DNA from: Saccharopolyspora thermophila
GTDB taxonomy: Bacteria > Actinomycetota > Actinomycetes > Mycobacteriales > Pseudonocardiaceae
Length of the DNA stretch: 64,000 bases
Direction: 5' to 3'
Assembly (NCBI RefSeq): GCF_014646075.1
Contig: NZ_BMMT01000002.1
Span: 62,001 to 126,000 of the forward strand
In this document: positions 11,634 to 21,652 of the stretch, piece by piece
How positions within the stretch are numbered: the stretch's first letter is position 1
Layout: each line of letters starts with the position of its first letter
The notes under the pieces: generated by a model
Told to the model about the DNA's origin: nothing
The model's database searches: none
What the model saw: only the letters and a program-made list of their open reading frames with translations
Position numbers and translations under genes: made by a program

Positions 11634-11667
11634 CTGAAATATGATTCAGTGAATTCTGATTCAGAAT
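11634..11667. promoter_or_regulatory. Double TetR operator between the monooxygenase and its regulator
   Basis: Two palindromes stand side by side: CTGAA-N6-TTCAG at 11634-11649 and ATTCTGATTCAGAAT (perfect around its middle base) at 11653-11667. Both share the half-site CTGAWTCAG. They fill the gap between the two divergent starts (11619 and 11708), where a TetR repressor would control both promoters. Confidence 0.75.
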
Positions 11668-11707
11668 GCTGCTTGCTAGCGTGCCCTGTCAAGGAACGGG
11701 AGGTGTC

Positions 11708-12298
11708 ATGGCGGACAGCCGCAGGGCCAGGGCCGCGGAGACCGAGGCCGCGCTGAAGGCCGCCGCGCGCCGCGTCTTCGACCGGGTCGGCTACCTCAAC
11801 GCGAAGATCACCGACATCACCGCCGAGGCGGGGCGGGCCGCCGGGTCGTTCTACAACCACTTCACCAGCAAGGAAGACCTGCTGGAATCGCTGCTGGCGG
11901 ACATGATCGAGGCCAATGACCAGGAGGTCCGGGCCGACGCCGCGCACGACGCCGACTTCAGCAGGCGCGAGGCGATCCGCTGGCACGTCGCGCAGTACTG
12001 GCGCTTCTTCCGCGCCCACCGCACCGTGATGCTGGCGCTGGACCAGGCGGCCCTGGTGGACCAGCGGTTCGCCGACCGTCTCGCGACATTGCTGGAACCG
12101 GACCTGCGGCACCTGGCCGACCACTTCGCGGGGGTGTCGGACCGCCCCGCGGCCACCGCCCTGGCGATCTCGGCGCTGTGGCGGCAGTTCACGCACGCCA
12201 AGCTGGTCCAGCAGCACCCGGCGGTCGCCGACCTCACCGACGACGAGGCGATCGACCTGCTCACCGATCTGACCGACCGCGGCGTGAACGGCGGCTGA
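11708..12298 (+). CDS. TetR-family repressor
   Basis: A 196-residue regulator. The N-terminal TetR helix-turn-helix is clear (about residues 13-58: AALKAAARRVFDRVGYLNAKITDI, then AGSFYNHFTSKEDLLESLL). The C-terminal ligand-binding part is helical and divergent. ATG 11708 is chosen over the in-frame ATG 11666 because GGGAGG lies 5 bases upstream of 11708 and 11666 would fall inside the operator. It is transcribed divergently from the FAD monooxygenase and probably represses both itself and that gene through the adjacent double palindrome. Its stop codon abuts the stop of the convergent LppZ-like gene with no gap. Confidence 0.93.
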   Translation: MADSRRARAAETEAALKAAARRVFDRVGYLNAKITDITAEAGRAAGSFYNHFTSKEDLLESLLADMIEANDQEVRADAAHDADFSRREAIRWHVAQYWRFFRAHRTVMLALDQAALVDQRFADRLATLLEPDLRHLADHFAGVSDRPAATALAISALWRQFTHAKLVQQHPAVADLTDDEAIDLLTDLTDRGVNGG

Positions 12299-13438
12299 TC
12301 AGTCCTTGCCCGCGGTTCCGCCGCTCGGTGGTTGGAGGCGGAGCACGCGGTCGTCGCTGGAGACCGGGGTGCCGCCGTCCTTGTTCGAGGTGCCCAGCCA
12401 GATCAGGCCGTCGGAGGCCAGCGTCGCGGCGGAGAACCGGCCGTAGGTCTTCTCCATGACCTTCGACGGCTGGCCGATGATGGTGCCGTCCGGTGCCGGG
12501 CTGAGCATGTAGAGCGCGGCGGCGTCGCGCAGCGCCACCACCACGTTCGCCGGGTCGGCGGCGCAGCCGGTGACCCCGGGCCGGTCCGACCACGTCCACG
12601 ACGGTGCCCCCAGCGGTTCCCCGAGCTGCAGCCGGAACAGCGCGTCCTGGCTGCCCAGCCGGTCGGTCACCCAGTAGATGCCCAGGCCGGGCGTGCCGCA
12701 CAACCCGCCGGGATCGGTCAGGCCGGAGACGACCACCGGCGACTTCGGGTTCGGGTTCCCCCGCGCCGGTTTGCCGAAACCATCGATGCGCAGCAGCTTG
12801 CCGGCCAGCGACTGCGGATCGGCGGCGTTGCCGGGGCTGCCCGCGTTGCCGGTGGCGACCAGCAGCGCGCCCTGGCCGTCGTCCAGCAGCGCACCGGAGT
12901 TGCCGCGCGGCCCCTTGGGGATGCCGGTCAGCACCGGCTTGGGACGATCACCCGCAGCGACCCGCACGACCCGGTTGTCGCTGCCGGTCGTGACGTAGGC
13001 GTAGAAAAGCTCGTCCTCGTGGTAGGTCGGGGACAAAGCGAGCCCGGTGAGGCCCCCGCCGCTGCTGGCGTCGACCGGGATTCGCGCCAGCTCAACGGGT
13101 TTCTTGCCGCGCTCCACCCGCAGCACGCGTCCGGTGGTGCGTTCACCGACCAGCGCGGCACTGCCGTCGGGCAGCACCGCGATCGCGCCGACCGGGGCCA
13201 GGCAGGTCGCCACCACGGCCGGGTCCGGGTCCGTGCAGCCCACCGGCTGGGCCGGCTGCTGCGGTGCGGTGTCGGTCTGCGGTGGTGGTTGTTCGCTCTC
13301 GAACGACGGCTGCGGACCGGCCTGCGGCTCCAGTGAGGGCGGGTCGCCCCACGGCCTGGTGTGCTCGTCGGGGAACTGCGCGCAGCCCGCCAGCAGTACG
13401 CCGAGCACCATGGTCGTGCTCAACAGGACTCGACGCAT
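12299..13438 (-). CDS. LppZ-like lipoprotein, PQQ-dependent sugar dehydrogenase fold
   Basis: A 379-residue exported lipoprotein. The signal peptide MRRVLLSTTMVLGVLLAGC ends in a lipobox (LAGC, Cys19), and a Pro/Gln-rich linker (to about residue 68) precedes a six-bladed beta-propeller of the glucose/sorbosone dehydrogenase family (GGGLTGLALSP, RGNSGALLDDGQG, GLWLGT-like strands). M. tuberculosis LppZ (Rv3006) lies at the same place and orientation. Whether it is enzymatically active is unknown: the catalytic His and Arg positions of true PQQ dehydrogenases cannot be confidently aligned here. ATG 13438 is chosen because it starts the signal peptide. It faces the TetR gene tail to tail. Confidence 0.88.
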   Translation of the reverse strand: MRRVLLSTTMVLGVLLAGCAQFPDEHTRPWGDPPSLEPQAGPQPSFESEQPPPQTDTAPQQPAQPVGCTDPDPAVVATCLAPVGAIAVLPDGSAALVGERTTGRVLRVERGKKPVELARIPVDASSGGGLTGLALSPTYHEDELFYAYVTTGSDNRVVRVAAGDRPKPVLTGIPKGPRGNSGALLDDGQGALLVATGNAGSPGNAADPQSLAGKLLRIDGFGKPARGNPNPKSPVVVSGLTDPGGLCGTPGLGIYWVTDRLGSQDALFRLQLGEPLGAPSWTWSDRPGVTGCAADPANVVVALRDAAALYMLSPAPDGTIIGQPSKVMEKTYGRFSAATLASDGLIWLGTSNKDGGTPVSSDDRVLRLQPPSGGTAGKD

Positions 13439-13570
13439 GCGGTTCGGGGCTGCCACGACGATCGAGCCTAACGGCCCACCGGTGAACCCACGGTAAGCCC
13501 ACCAAGTTCCACACTCCGGAAGGAGGACGCGCGGAGCACCGCCCCTCGCCCAGGCCCCGGAGGTGCCGCA

Positions 13571-13600
13571 CCCAACTTCCGGCGAACATGGAAGGTTCCC
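13571..13600 (+). repeat. Dispersed intergenic repeat, copy A
   Basis: Matches the consensus AACTTCCGGCAAACC followed by TGGAAGGTTCCC with a few changes. The two halves form an imperfect inverted repeat. Related copies are at 31692-31720, 54347-54377 and 63941-64000. Confidence 0.65.
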
Positions 13601-13785
13601 CTGGTGGGTGTGGTGTCCACGTTTCGGCACCGAACCGGACGCCGCGACCAGCGGAATCATGGGAGTCCCGAACCACCCGCCGCGCCATCGGGTCATCCTG
13701 CCGCAGGGGCGGGAGGGCGGCCTCGGCGGAATGACATGTCAGGACGTTTTGCCGGAAGGGGTCGCACGGTGGGGTGACCATGCCC

Positions 13786-13791
13786 TAGCCT
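13786..13791 (+). promoter_or_regulatory. Leaderless -10 box of the DoxX gene
   Basis: TAGCCT is followed by 8 bases and then the GTG at 13800. There is no Shine-Dalgarno sequence. Confidence 0.5.
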
Positions 13792-13799
13792 CGTCCGGC

Positions 13800-14546
13800 G
13801 TGAGGATTCACGACGATCGCCCCGGCGGAGCGGGCGGCTACCCCGACGATCGCGGCCACGGCGCCCACGCGCAGCAACCTGGAGGTGCACCCGGGCTTAG
13901 CGGGACCCAGAGCATGGGTGCGCAGAAGTACAACTACTACGACGACGATGACGGCTACACCGATGCCGACGCCACATCGCTGATCGACCAGAGCGGCAGC
14001 GCCCCCCTGGAGTACTACGACGAACTCGGCAACACGCGCAGGCCGTTCGGCTGGAACGCGAGCACCGACATCGGCCTGCTGCTGATGCGACTGTTCCTGG
14101 GCGGCGTCTTCCTCGTGCACGGCGCGCAGAAGCTGTTCGGCGCGTTCGGCGGCCCGGGCCCGGACGGGTTCGCGCAGGCGCTGGCCGACATGGGCTTCCA
14201 GCAGAACGCGATGCTCGCGCTGATCACCGGCGGCACCGAGCTGGGCGCCGGTGCGCTGCTGGTGCTCGGCCTGTTCACCCCGTTGGCCGCGGCCGGTGTC
14301 GTCGGCGTCATGGCCAACGCGATCTACCTCAAGCTCGGCGCCGGTTTCTTCGCCGCCACCGGCGGTTTCGAGTTCGAGGCGACGCTCGGCGCGCTGGGAC
14401 TCGGGCTGATGTTCACCGGACCGGGCCGGGCGGCGCTGGACCACGGTCGCGTGTGGTTCCGCCGCCCGCTGGTCTTCGCGCTGATCAGCCTGGTGATCGC
14501 GCTCGCCGCTGCCGCCGCGGTGGTGCTGCTGTTCCACCGCCCCTGA
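13800..14546 (+). CDS. DoxX-family membrane protein
   Basis: A 248-residue protein with an unusual N-terminal soluble tail of about 90 residues (Gly/Asp-rich, with a YNYYDDDDGYTDAD patch) followed by a DoxX domain of four membrane helices (LLLMRLFLGGVFLVHGAQKLFG; LALITGGTELGAGALLVLGL; AAAGVVGVMANAIYL; LGALGLGLMFTGPGR) and a fifth hydrophobic segment at the C-terminus. DoxX proteins are linked to thiol/redox stress membrane complexes in mycobacteria; Rv3005c sits at the same place there. The start is GTG 13800, supported by the promoter box and by the tail remaining in frame from there. It is convergent with ilvD across a shared terminator. Confidence 0.9.
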   Translation: MRIHDDRPGGAGGYPDDRGHGAHAQQPGGAPGLSGTQSMGAQKYNYYDDDDGYTDADATSLIDQSGSAPLEYYDELGNTRRPFGWNASTDIGLLLMRLFLGGVFLVHGAQKLFGAFGGPGPDGFAQALADMGFQQNAMLALITGGTELGAGALLVLGLFTPLAAAGVVGVMANAIYLKLGAGFFAATGGFEFEATLGALGLGLMFTGPGRAALDHGRVWFRRPLVFALISLVIALAAAAAVVLLFHRP

Positions 14547-14554
14547 ACCACCGC

Positions 14555-14593
14555 GAGAACGGGCCCGCGCACTCGGTGCACGGGCCCGTTCTC
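14555..14593. terminator. Bidirectional terminator between the DoxX gene and ilvD
   Basis: A perfect 13-base-pair stem GAGAACGGGCCCG / CGGGCCCGTTCTC with a 13-base loop lies between two convergent genes. Confidence 0.8.
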
Positions 14594-14643
14594 ATGACAG
14601 TGCCGGGCACTCGTCGCCGAGTGGCGCGAGGCACCCGACTCAC

Positions 14644-16488
14644 TCACTTGGTGACGTCGCGGACCGCGCCGTGGGACGCCGAGGTCGCCAGGCGGGCGTA
14701 GGCGCGGAGGGCCGCCGAGACCTCGCGGTCGCGGCCGACCGGCTGCCACGGGTGCTCGCTGGCCTCCATCTTGGCCCGCCGCTCCGCCAGCACCTCCTCC
14801 GGCACCAGCAGCTCCAGCTTGCGGTTGCGGACGTCGATGAGGATCTGGTCGCCGTTCTCCACCAACCCGATCGTGCCGCCGTTGGCCGCCTCCGGGGAGA
14901 TGTGGCCGATGGACAGCCCCGACGAACCACCGGAGAAGCGGCCGTCGGTGATCAAGGCGCACTTCTTGCCCAGCCCGGAGCCCTTCAGAAACGCCGTCGG
15001 GTGCAGCATCTCCTGCATGCCCGGACCGCCCGCGGGGCCCTCGTAGCGGACGACCAGCACCTCACCGGGCTGGATCTCCCTGTTCAGGATCACCGACACG
15101 GCCTGCTCCTGGCTCTCCACCACCCGGGCCGGGCCCTGGAAGTGCCACAGCTCCTCCTCGACCCCGGCGGTCTTGACCACCGCGCCGTCCTCGGCGAGGT
15201 TGCCGCGCAGCACCGCCAGCCCGCCGTCGGCGGTGTAGGCGTGCGCCACGTCGCGGATGCAGCCGTTCGCCGCGTCGGTGTCCAACGAGGACCACCGGTT
15301 CTCGGTGGAGAACGCCTGCGTGGTGCGCGCCCCGCCCGGGGCGGCGTGGAAGAGCTCGATCGCCTCCGGCGACGGCGAACCGCCGCGAATGTCCCACTTG
15401 GACAGCCACTCGGTGAGGCTCGCGCTGTGCACCGAGGAGACGTTGCGGTGCAGCAGCCCCGCCCGGTCCAGCTCGCCGAGGATTGCGGTGATGCCACCGG
15501 CCCGGTGCACATCCTCCATGTGGTAGTGGGAGTTCGGGCTGACCTTCGCCAGGCACGGCACCCGGCGGCTGATCTCCTCGATGTCCTCCAGCGTGAAGTC
15601 GATCTCGCCCTCGCGCGCGGCGGCCAGCGTGTGCAGCACCGTGTTGGTGGACCCGCCCATCGCCATGTCCAGCGCCATCGCGTTCTCGAACGCCTTCTTG
15701 TTCGCGATCGACCGCGGCAGCACCGACTCGTCGTCCTCGCCGTAGTAGCGCTTCGCCAGGCGCACCACGGTCCGCCCCGCCTCCTGGAACAGGGCGCGGC
15801 GGGCGGCGTGTGTGGCCAGCGTCGACCCGTTGCCCGGCAGCGCCAGCCCCAGGGCCTCGGTGAGGCAGTTCATCGAGTTCGCGGTGAACATGCCGGAGCA
15901 CGATCCGCAGGTCGGGCAGGCGGAGCGCTCCACCTCGGCGAGCCCGGCGTCGTCGATCGCGGTGTTGGCGGACGCGGCGATGGCGGTGATCAGGTCGGTC
16001 GGCGCGTGCGCCACGCCGTCCACCACGACCGCCTTGCCGGCCTCCATCGGCCCACCGGAGACGAACACCGTCGGGATGTTCAGCCGCATCGCGGCGTTGA
16101 GCATGCCCGGGGTGATCTTGTCGCAGTTGGAGATGCACACCAGCGCGTCGGCCCGGTGCGCGTTGACCATGTACTCCACCGAGTCGGCGATCAGCTCGCG
16201 CGAGGGCAGCGAGTAGAGCATCCCGCCGTGACCCATGGCGATGCCGTCGTCCACCGCGATGGTGTGGAACTCCCGCGGCACACCGCCGGCCTCGCGGATC
16301 GTCTCGGCCACCACGTCGCCGAGGTCGCGCAGGTGCACGTGCCCGGGCACGAACTGGGTGTAGGAGTTGGCGATCGCGACGATGGGCTTGCCGAAGTCGT
16401 CGTCGGTCATGCCGGTGGCACGCCACAGCGAGCGGGCGCCGGCGGCATTCCGCCCGTGGGTGGTGGTACGAGAGCGCAGCTGAGGCAT
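14644..16488 (-). CDS. ilvD: Dihydroxy-acid dehydratase
   Basis: Third common enzyme of isoleucine and valine synthesis: dehydrates 2,3-dihydroxy-acids to 2-keto acids with an Fe-S cluster. It is 614 residues. The cluster cysteines are seen in [12 protein letters not shown] and [19 protein letters not shown], and the magnesium/active-site region near the C-terminus in [23 protein letters not shown] 16488 gives the usual [14 protein letters not shown] opening. It stands apart from ilvBNC, on the opposite strand and separated by a PH-domain gene; in many actinobacteria it is unlinked. No leader peptide was found in its upstream region, so it may not share the attenuation seen at ilvB. Confidence 0.98.
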   Translation of the reverse strand: MPQLRSRTTTHGRNAAGARSLWRATGMTDDDFGKPIVAIANSYTQFVPGHVHLRDLGDVVAETIREAGGVPREFHTIAVDDGIAMGHGGMLYSLPSRELIADSVEYMVNAHRADALVCISNCDKITPGMLNAAMRLNIPTVFVSGGPMEAGKAVVVDGVAHAPTDLITAIAASANTAIDDAGLAEVERSACPTCGSCSGMFTANSMNCLTEALGLALPGNGSTLATHAARRALFQEAGRTVVRLAKRYYGEDDESVLPRSIANKKAFENAMALDMAMGGSTNTVLHTLAAAREGEIDFTLEDIEEISRRVPCLAKVSPNSHYHMEDVHRAGGITAILGELDRAGLLHRNVSSVHSASLTEWLSKWDIRGGSPSPEAIELFHAAPGGARTTQAFSTENRWSSLDTDAANGCIRDVAHAYTADGGLAVLRGNLAEDGAVVKTAGVEEELWHFQGPARVVESQEQAVSVILNREIQPGEVLVVRYEGPAGGPGMQEMLHPTAFLKGSGLGKKCALITDGRFSGGSSGLSIGHISPEAANGGTIGLVENGDQILIDVRNRKLELLVPEEVLAERRAKMEASEHPWQPVGRDREVSAALRAYARLATSASHGAVRDVTK

Positions 16489-16794
16489 GTGACGGTTTCC
16501 AAACTCGTTCTGCGTGGCGGTGCAGGGTGCGGCACCCCGGACACTTTCTGGCGCCGGGATCCCGCGATACGCGGCGTCGGGGCTGTCCTCGCCAGCGAAC
16601 TGCCGAGAACCCGCGGCGAGGGTGGGCTACACGGCTTCGCCGCTTGCGGCGGCACCGCGCGTCCGCGTTGTCGGTGTCGCGGTTGCGGTGTGCCCCCGGA
16701 AGTGGCTGCGCCACGTGCCTGACGGTGGTGCGTCGGGTCCGTCACCCTCGGAAGTTGCGCCTTGTGGGCGCGGGACGCGGCGGTGCTCCCGACA
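16489..16794. other. Intergenic region upstream of ilvD
   Basis: This 306-base gap holds the 5' region of ilvD (minus strand). I see no leader peptide, no terminator with a T-run and no convincing promoter. A few short GC hairpins are present, as expected by chance at this composition. Confidence 0.4.
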
Positions 16795-17241
16795 TTACTC
16801 CTGCGACGTCGGATCGGGCAGCCGCCCACCGCTCATCGCCGACAGGCGCGGCAGGTCCCGCACCCGCACCGCGGGCAGCCTGACCTCCTTGCCGGAGTGC
16901 AGCACCGCTTTGAGCCAGCGCCGCTCGTTCAGTCGCAGCGAGGCGATCTCGTCCCAGCCGAAACTGCTGCCACCGAAGAAGGTGCGCACCGCGACCCGCT
17001 GCGGGTCGACCGTGGTGCGGGTGCGCAGGATCCAGACCATGATCGCCAAGGGGATCAGGTAGATCAGCAGCGCCCAGGGGCCCGCGGTGGTGGCCAGCGG
17101 GGTGGCGCAGACGGCGATCGCGAGCACGGCGAGCAGCGATACCGGGGTGATCCGGAAGGTCAGCGACGTCGGCAGCGCGGGTTCCCGCGCCGTGTCCTGG
17201 CCGGGTTCGGGCTGCTCGGGCTCCTGCGGGGTCTCGCTCAC
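16795..17241 (-). CDS. PH-domain membrane protein (Cfp6-like)
   Basis: A 148-residue protein: a charged N-terminal tail, two adjacent membrane helices (ITPVSLLAVLAIAVCATPL and WALLIYLIPLAIMVWIL, about residues 31-70), then a bacterial PH-like domain (VDPQRVAVRTFFGGSSFGWDE..., about 75-135) that would face the cytoplasm. It matches the position and layout of M. tuberculosis Cfp6 (Rv3004), divergent from ilvB. The biochemical role is not established in any species. GTG 17241 is chosen as the first start before the acidic tail. It shares its upstream region with the ilvB leader. Confidence 0.85.
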   Translation of the reverse strand: MSETPQEPEQPEPGQDTAREPALPTSLTFRITPVSLLAVLAIAVCATPLATTAGPWALLIYLIPLAIMVWILRTRTTVDPQRVAVRTFFGGSSFGWDEIASLRLNERRWLKAVLHSGKEVRLPAVRVRDLPRLSAMSGGRLPDPTSQE

Positions 17242-17424
17242 CCCTCGATGGTCTCACCCTCGCCGATCGGCCCGCCTGCGAGCACCGAACGGGCGCGTCG
17301 CACGTCACACCGGGACCTCGGCCCTGCTGTGCGGAGGTACTCCGACCTGCGGCAACAGTCGTCCCGGCGCGGTGTGGCCGCAGCCCTTTCGTGTCCAGCA
17401 TGTGGGATGATCGTCTCGAATGGT

Positions 17425-17454
17425 TTGACGGAACCTTGCCTGGCGGTCTACCGT
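17425..17454 (+). promoter_or_regulatory. Promoter of the ilvBNC leader
   Basis: TTGACG (17425-17430) and TACCGT (17449-17454) are 18 bases apart. The expected start point, about 7 bases downstream, coincides with the ATG of the leader peptide at 17462, so the leader is probably translated from a leaderless transcript. Confidence 0.7.
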
Positions 17455-17461
17455 CCTGGCC

Positions 17462-17512
17462 ATGCTGCGACTGCTCGACATTCTCGTACTTCCCTGGCGC
17501 GTCGACGCCTAG
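17462..17512 (+). CDS. ilvBNC leader peptide (Leu/Ile/Val-rich)
   Basis: A 16-residue open frame, MLRLLDILVLPWRVDA, ends at TAG 17510-17512. Half of its residues are Leu, Ile or Val, with an uninterrupted Ile-Leu-Val-Leu run at codons 7-10, just ahead of the first attenuator stem. It starts exactly where the promoter predicts transcription to begin. Slow translation at these codons when any branched-chain amino acid is scarce would change the folding of the RNA behind the ribosome. Leader peptides of this kind are known before ilvB in other actinobacteria such as Corynebacterium. Confidence 0.85.
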   Translation: MLRLLDILVLPWRVDA

Positions 17513-17575
17513 GAAGTTCGCAGCGTCGACGCGCCAACCCTCGTCAGGCCATGTTCGGGCCTGCGGGGGTTTTTT
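17496..17575 (+). terminator. Attenuator of ilvBNC: stem I and terminator hairpin
   Basis: Stem I is a perfect 13-base-pair pairing of 17496-17508 with 17523-17535; its 5' arm overlaps the last codons of the leader peptide. The terminator pairs 17537-17550 with 17558-17570 (CAGGCC/GGCCTG core, one bulged T, one G-T pair) and runs into a five-T tract (17571-17575). ilvB begins 37 bases further on. The antiterminator pairing is not obvious by eye. Confidence 0.8.
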
Positions 17576-17611
17576 CGTGTCCGGCCCAACTCCGACCCCG
17601 AGGCAGACCCG

Positions 17612-19444
17612 ATGACCAGCGCCAACACCAGGCAGAATCCGGTCCCGGCGCCCCCGCCTGGACGCCGCCCCAAGCCCGCACCCCCCAGCGGTGCCCCAGT
17701 GAAGATGACCGGTGCGCAGGCACTGGTCCGCTCGCTGGAGTCCGTCGGTTGCGAGATCGTGTTCGGCATCCCGGGAGGCACCATCCTCCCCTCCTACGAC
17801 CCGCTCCTGGACTCCAGGAAGGTGCGGCACGTGCTGGTCCGCCACGAGCAGGGCGCCGGGCACGCCGCCACCGGATACGCCCAGGCCACCGGCAAGGTCG
17901 GCGTGTGCATGGCCACCTCCGGTCCGGGCGCGACCAACCTGGTCACCGCGCTGGCCGACGCGCACATGGACTCGGTGCCGGTCGTGGCGATCACCGGCCA
18001 GCAGTCCACCGGTCTGATCGGCACCGACGCGTTCCAGGAAGCCGACATCTGCGGTATCACGCTGCCCATCACCAAGCACAACTTCCTGGTCACCAACCCC
18101 GACGATCTTCCACGCACCATCGCCGAGGCGTTCTACATCGCCTCCAGCGGCCGGCCCGGCCCGGTGCTGGTGGACATCCCCAAGGACGTCCAACAGGCCA
18201 CCACCTCCTTCTCCTGGCCGCCGGAGATGAAGCTGCCCGGCTACCGGCCCACCAGCAAGCCGCACGGCAAGCAGGTCCGCGAGGCCGCCAGGCTGATCGC
18301 CGAGGCGCGCCGCCCGGTGCTCTACGTCGGCGGCGGGGTCATCAAGGCCGAGGCGCACGCCGAGCTGCGGGAACTGGCCGAGCGCACCGGCATCCCGGTG
18401 GTCACCACGCTGATGGCCCGCGGTGCGTTCCCCGACTCGCACCCCCAGCACCTGGGCATGCCCGGCATGCACGGCACGGTCGCCGCCGTCGCCGCCATGC
18501 AGCGCGCCGACCTGCTCATCGCGCTGGGCACCCGGTTCGACGACCGGGTCACCGGCCAGCTGTCGTCCTTCGCGCCGGAGGCCAAGGTCGTGCACGCCGA
18601 CATCGACCCGGCCGAGATCTCCAAGAACCGACACGCCGACGTGCCGATCGTCGGTGACTGCAAGGACGTGCTCGCCGAGCTGATCGAGGCGGTGGCCGCG
18701 GTCACCGGCGAGAGCGGCACGGCCGACCTGGCACCGTGGTGGGAGCAGCTCAACGACTGGCGCAGGCGGTTCCCGCTGGGCTACGAGTGGCCGAGCGACG
18801 GGAGCCTGTCGCCGGAGTACGTCATAGAGCGGCTGGGCCAGCTGGTCGGCCCGGACGCCATCTACGCCGCCGGGGTCGGGCAGCACCAGATGTGGGCCGC
18901 GCAGTTCATCGGCTACGAAAACCCGCGCAGCTGGCTGAACTCCGGCGGCCTGGGCACCATGGGCTACGCGGTGCCGGCCGCGATGGGCGCCAAGGTCGGG
19001 ATGCCGGACAGGACCGTGTGGGCCATCGACGGCGACGGCTGCTTCCAGATGACCAACCAGGAACTGGCCACCTGCGCCATCGAGGACATCCCGATCAAGG
19101 TCGCCGTCATCAACAACGGCAACCTGGGCATGGTCCGGCAGTGGCAGAACCTCTTCTACGCCGAGCGCTACTCCTACAGCGACCTTGGCACCCACAAGCA
19201 CCGCATCCCGGACTTCAAGCTGCTGGCCGAGGCGTACGGGTGCGCCGGTCTGCGCTGCGAGTCCAAAGAGGATGTCGACGGCGTCATCCAGCGGGCGATG
19301 GAGATCAACGACCGGCCGGTGGTGATCGACTTCGTGGTGGGCAAGGACGCCCAGGTGTGGCCCATGGTGGCGGCCGGCACGAGCAATGACGAGATCATGG
19401 CGGCGCGCGGTATCCGCCCGCTGTTCGACGAGGACGAGGGGTGA
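17612..19444 (+). CDS. ilvB: Acetolactate synthase large subunit
   Basis: First common step of branched-chain synthesis: condenses two pyruvates, or pyruvate with 2-ketobutyrate, using thiamine diphosphate and FAD. It is 610 residues. The catalytic glutamate is Glu79 ([14 protein letters not shown]), the FAD/central domain follows, and the thiamine-diphosphate motif [15 protein letters not shown]...INN is in the C-terminal domain. A Pro-rich N-terminal tail of about 30 residues ([18 protein letters not shown]) precedes the first domain, common in actinobacteria. ATG 17612 has GAGGC a few bases upstream. It overlaps ilvN by four bases (GTGA). Transcription reaching it is set by the leader-peptide attenuator. 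Confidence 0.98.
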   Translation: MTSANTRQNPVPAPPPGRRPKPAPPSGAPVKMTGAQALVRSLESVGCEIVFGIPGGTILPSYDPLLDSRKVRHVLVRHEQGAGHAATGYAQATGKVGVCMATSGPGATNLVTALADAHMDSVPVVAITGQQSTGLIGTDAFQEADICGITLPITKHNFLVTNPDDLPRTIAEAFYIASSGRPGPVLVDIPKDVQQATTSFSWPPEMKLPGYRPTSKPHGKQVREAARLIAEARRPVLYVGGGVIKAEAHAELRELAERTGIPVVTTLMARGAFPDSHPQHLGMPGMHGTVAAVAAMQRADLLIALGTRFDDRVTGQLSSFAPEAKVVHADIDPAEISKNRHADVPIVGDCKDVLAELIEAVAAVTGESGTADLAPWWEQLNDWRRRFPLGYEWPSDGSLSPEYVIERLGQLVGPDAIYAAGVGQHQMWAAQFIGYENPRSWLNSGGLGTMGYAVPAAMGAKVGMPDRTVWAIDGDGCFQMTNQELATCAIEDIPIKVAVINNGNLGMVRQWQNLFYAERYSYSDLGTHKHRIPDFKLLAEAYGCAGLRCESKEDVDGVIQRAMEINDRPVVIDFVVGKDAQVWPMVAAGTSNDEIMAARGIRPLFDEDEG

Positions 19445-19959
19445 GCGCGCCCATGAGCCGACACACGCTGAGCGTGCTGGTGGAGAACGTTCCCGGGGTC
19501 CTGGCCCGGGTGGCCGGGCTGTTCTCCCGGCGCGGCTTCAACATCGAGTCCCTCGCGGTCGGGCCGACCGAGCACCCGGAGATCTCCCGGATGACGATCG
19601 TGGTGGCCGTCAGCGAGCAGCCGCTGGAGCAGGTCACCAAGCAGCTCAACAAGCTGGTCAACGTGATCAAGATCGTGGAGCTGGAGCCCGACGCGTCGGT
19701 CCAGCGGGAACTGCTGCTGGTCAAGGTGCGCGCGGACGCCTCGGTGCGCAGCCAGGTCCTGGAGACCGTGCAGCTGTTCCGTGCGAAGGTGGTGGACGTC
19801 TCGCCGGAGGCGCTCACCATCGAGGCCACCGGCACCGCCGATAAGCTCGACGCGTTGCTGCGAATGCTGGAACCGTACGGCGTCCGCGAGATGGTGCAGT
19901 CGGGCACGATCGCGATCGGGCGTGGCCCGCGCTCCATCACGGCCACCGCAGTGCGCTGA
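19441..19959 (+). CDS. ilvN: Acetolactate synthase small (regulatory) subunit
   Basis: A 172-residue regulatory subunit that activates IlvB and confers valine feedback inhibition. The N-terminal ACT domain is typical ([26 protein letters not shown]), followed by the C-terminal ALS_ss domain (QRELLLVKV...[19 protein letters not shown]). The GTG at 19441 overlaps the ilvB stop; an ATG four codons later (19453) is equally possible and would drop only MSAP. Translational coupling to ilvB keeps the subunits in balance. Confidence 0.97.
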   Translation: MSAPMSRHTLSVLVENVPGVLARVAGLFSRRGFNIESLAVGPTEHPEISRMTIVVAVSEQPLEQVTKQLNKLVNVIKIVELEPDASVQRELLLVKVRADASVRSQVLETVQLFRAKVVDVSPEALTIEATGTADKLDALLRMLEPYGVREMVQSGTIAIGRGPRSITATAVR

Positions 19960-20006
19960 ACCCCGCCACCGGCCGACAACCCGAAGAAGTCCGAAAGGAA
20001 CGCTGA

Positions 20007-21008
<1,002 letters not shown>

Positions 21009-21075
21009 CGCACAAGTAGGGAAAGCTTCCGCTGGTGACCGGCAGCGCGCCACCCGCGCGCCGGTCGGGTGCGAC

Positions 21076-21112
21076 GAGGCCCGGTGGCCCCCACGAAGGA
21101 CCACCGGGCCTC
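21076..21112 (+). terminator. Terminator-like hairpin after ilvC
   Basis: A perfect 12-base-pair stem GAGGCCCGGTGG / CCACCGGGCCTC with a 13-base loop, lacking a T-run, lies between ilvC and the separately promoted DUF397 gene. Confidence 0.65.
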
Positions 21113-21150
21113 GCGTTCGCGGGGGTGGACCTGTCGCCGCGAGTGAGGGA

Positions 21151-21156
21151 TACAGT
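21151..21156 (+). promoter_or_regulatory. Leaderless -10 box of the DUF397 gene
   Basis: TACAGT is followed by seven bases and then GTG 21164, with no ribosome site. Confidence 0.55.
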
Positions 21157-21163
21157 ACGCATC

Positions 21164-21409
21164 GTGAGTGCAGACAACGAGATCGTCGACGACAAGGCGC
21201 ACATCCGACACAAGCTGGACTTCTCCACCGCGGAGTGGATCACCAGCACCGACGACCCCAACGAGCCGGGCGTGGAGATCGCGTTCGTGGACGGCTACGT
21301 CGGGATGCGCAACGGCGCGGACCCGGACGGTCCGGTCCTGGTGTTCACGCCCGAGGAGTGGGACGCCTTCGTGGCGGGTGCCAAGGACGGCGAGTTCGAC
21401 GAGCCGTGA
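21164..21409 (+). CDS. DUF397-like small protein
   Basis: An 81-residue protein with the DUF397 pattern: a Trp in the first helix (FSTAEWITS), a variable loop with a central strand (GVEIAFVDGYVGMRNGADPDGP), and the closing LVFTPEEWDAFVAGAKDGEF. The Cys that often begins the central strand is absent. DUF397 proteins are usually encoded beside a helix-turn-helix partner in Streptomyces and relatives; here none is adjacent, so it is an orphan between ilvC and serA. It has its own promoter. Function unknown. Confidence 0.8.
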   Translation: MSADNEIVDDKAHIRHKLDFSTAEWITSTDDPNEPGVEIAFVDGYVGMRNGADPDGPVLVFTPEEWDAFVAGAKDGEFDEP

Positions 21410-21652
21410 GATCGCGGCGGCAGCGCCACACCTCGTGCCGGGGCCGAGTGGACCCGCCCGGTACGTCCCCACGGTGCGCCGCTGTGGTTCCGGCACCCCG
21501 GTTGATCTGCGACAATGCCGAAGAACCGGATCAGTCGGGCGCCGGTGATCCGGGCAACAACCTTGTGAAGACTTTCTCAAACTCCCGTTAAACTCTGACC
21601 CCGTCCGGGCACATCGTCGTGCCGACCGTGATTTTCCACCTGGAGTTCGCCC

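Larger units (their letters stand above)
13439..13799. other. Intergenic region between the LppZ-like gene and the DoxX gene
   Basis: This 361-base gap between divergent genes contains one copy of the dispersed repeat (13571-13600), a weaker partial copy around 13501-13523, and the DoxX promoter box. No further gene is supported in it. Confidence 0.5.

Noticed and set aside
11666..11707. Earlier ATG for the TetR gene
   Set aside because: It lies within the operator palindrome and lacks a ribosome site, whereas ATG 11708 has GGGAGG at good spacing.
21565..21591. Possible serA leader peptide MKTFSNSR
   Set aside because: It has only two scattered Ser codons and no hairpin or terminator after it, and it overlaps the likely serA promoter.
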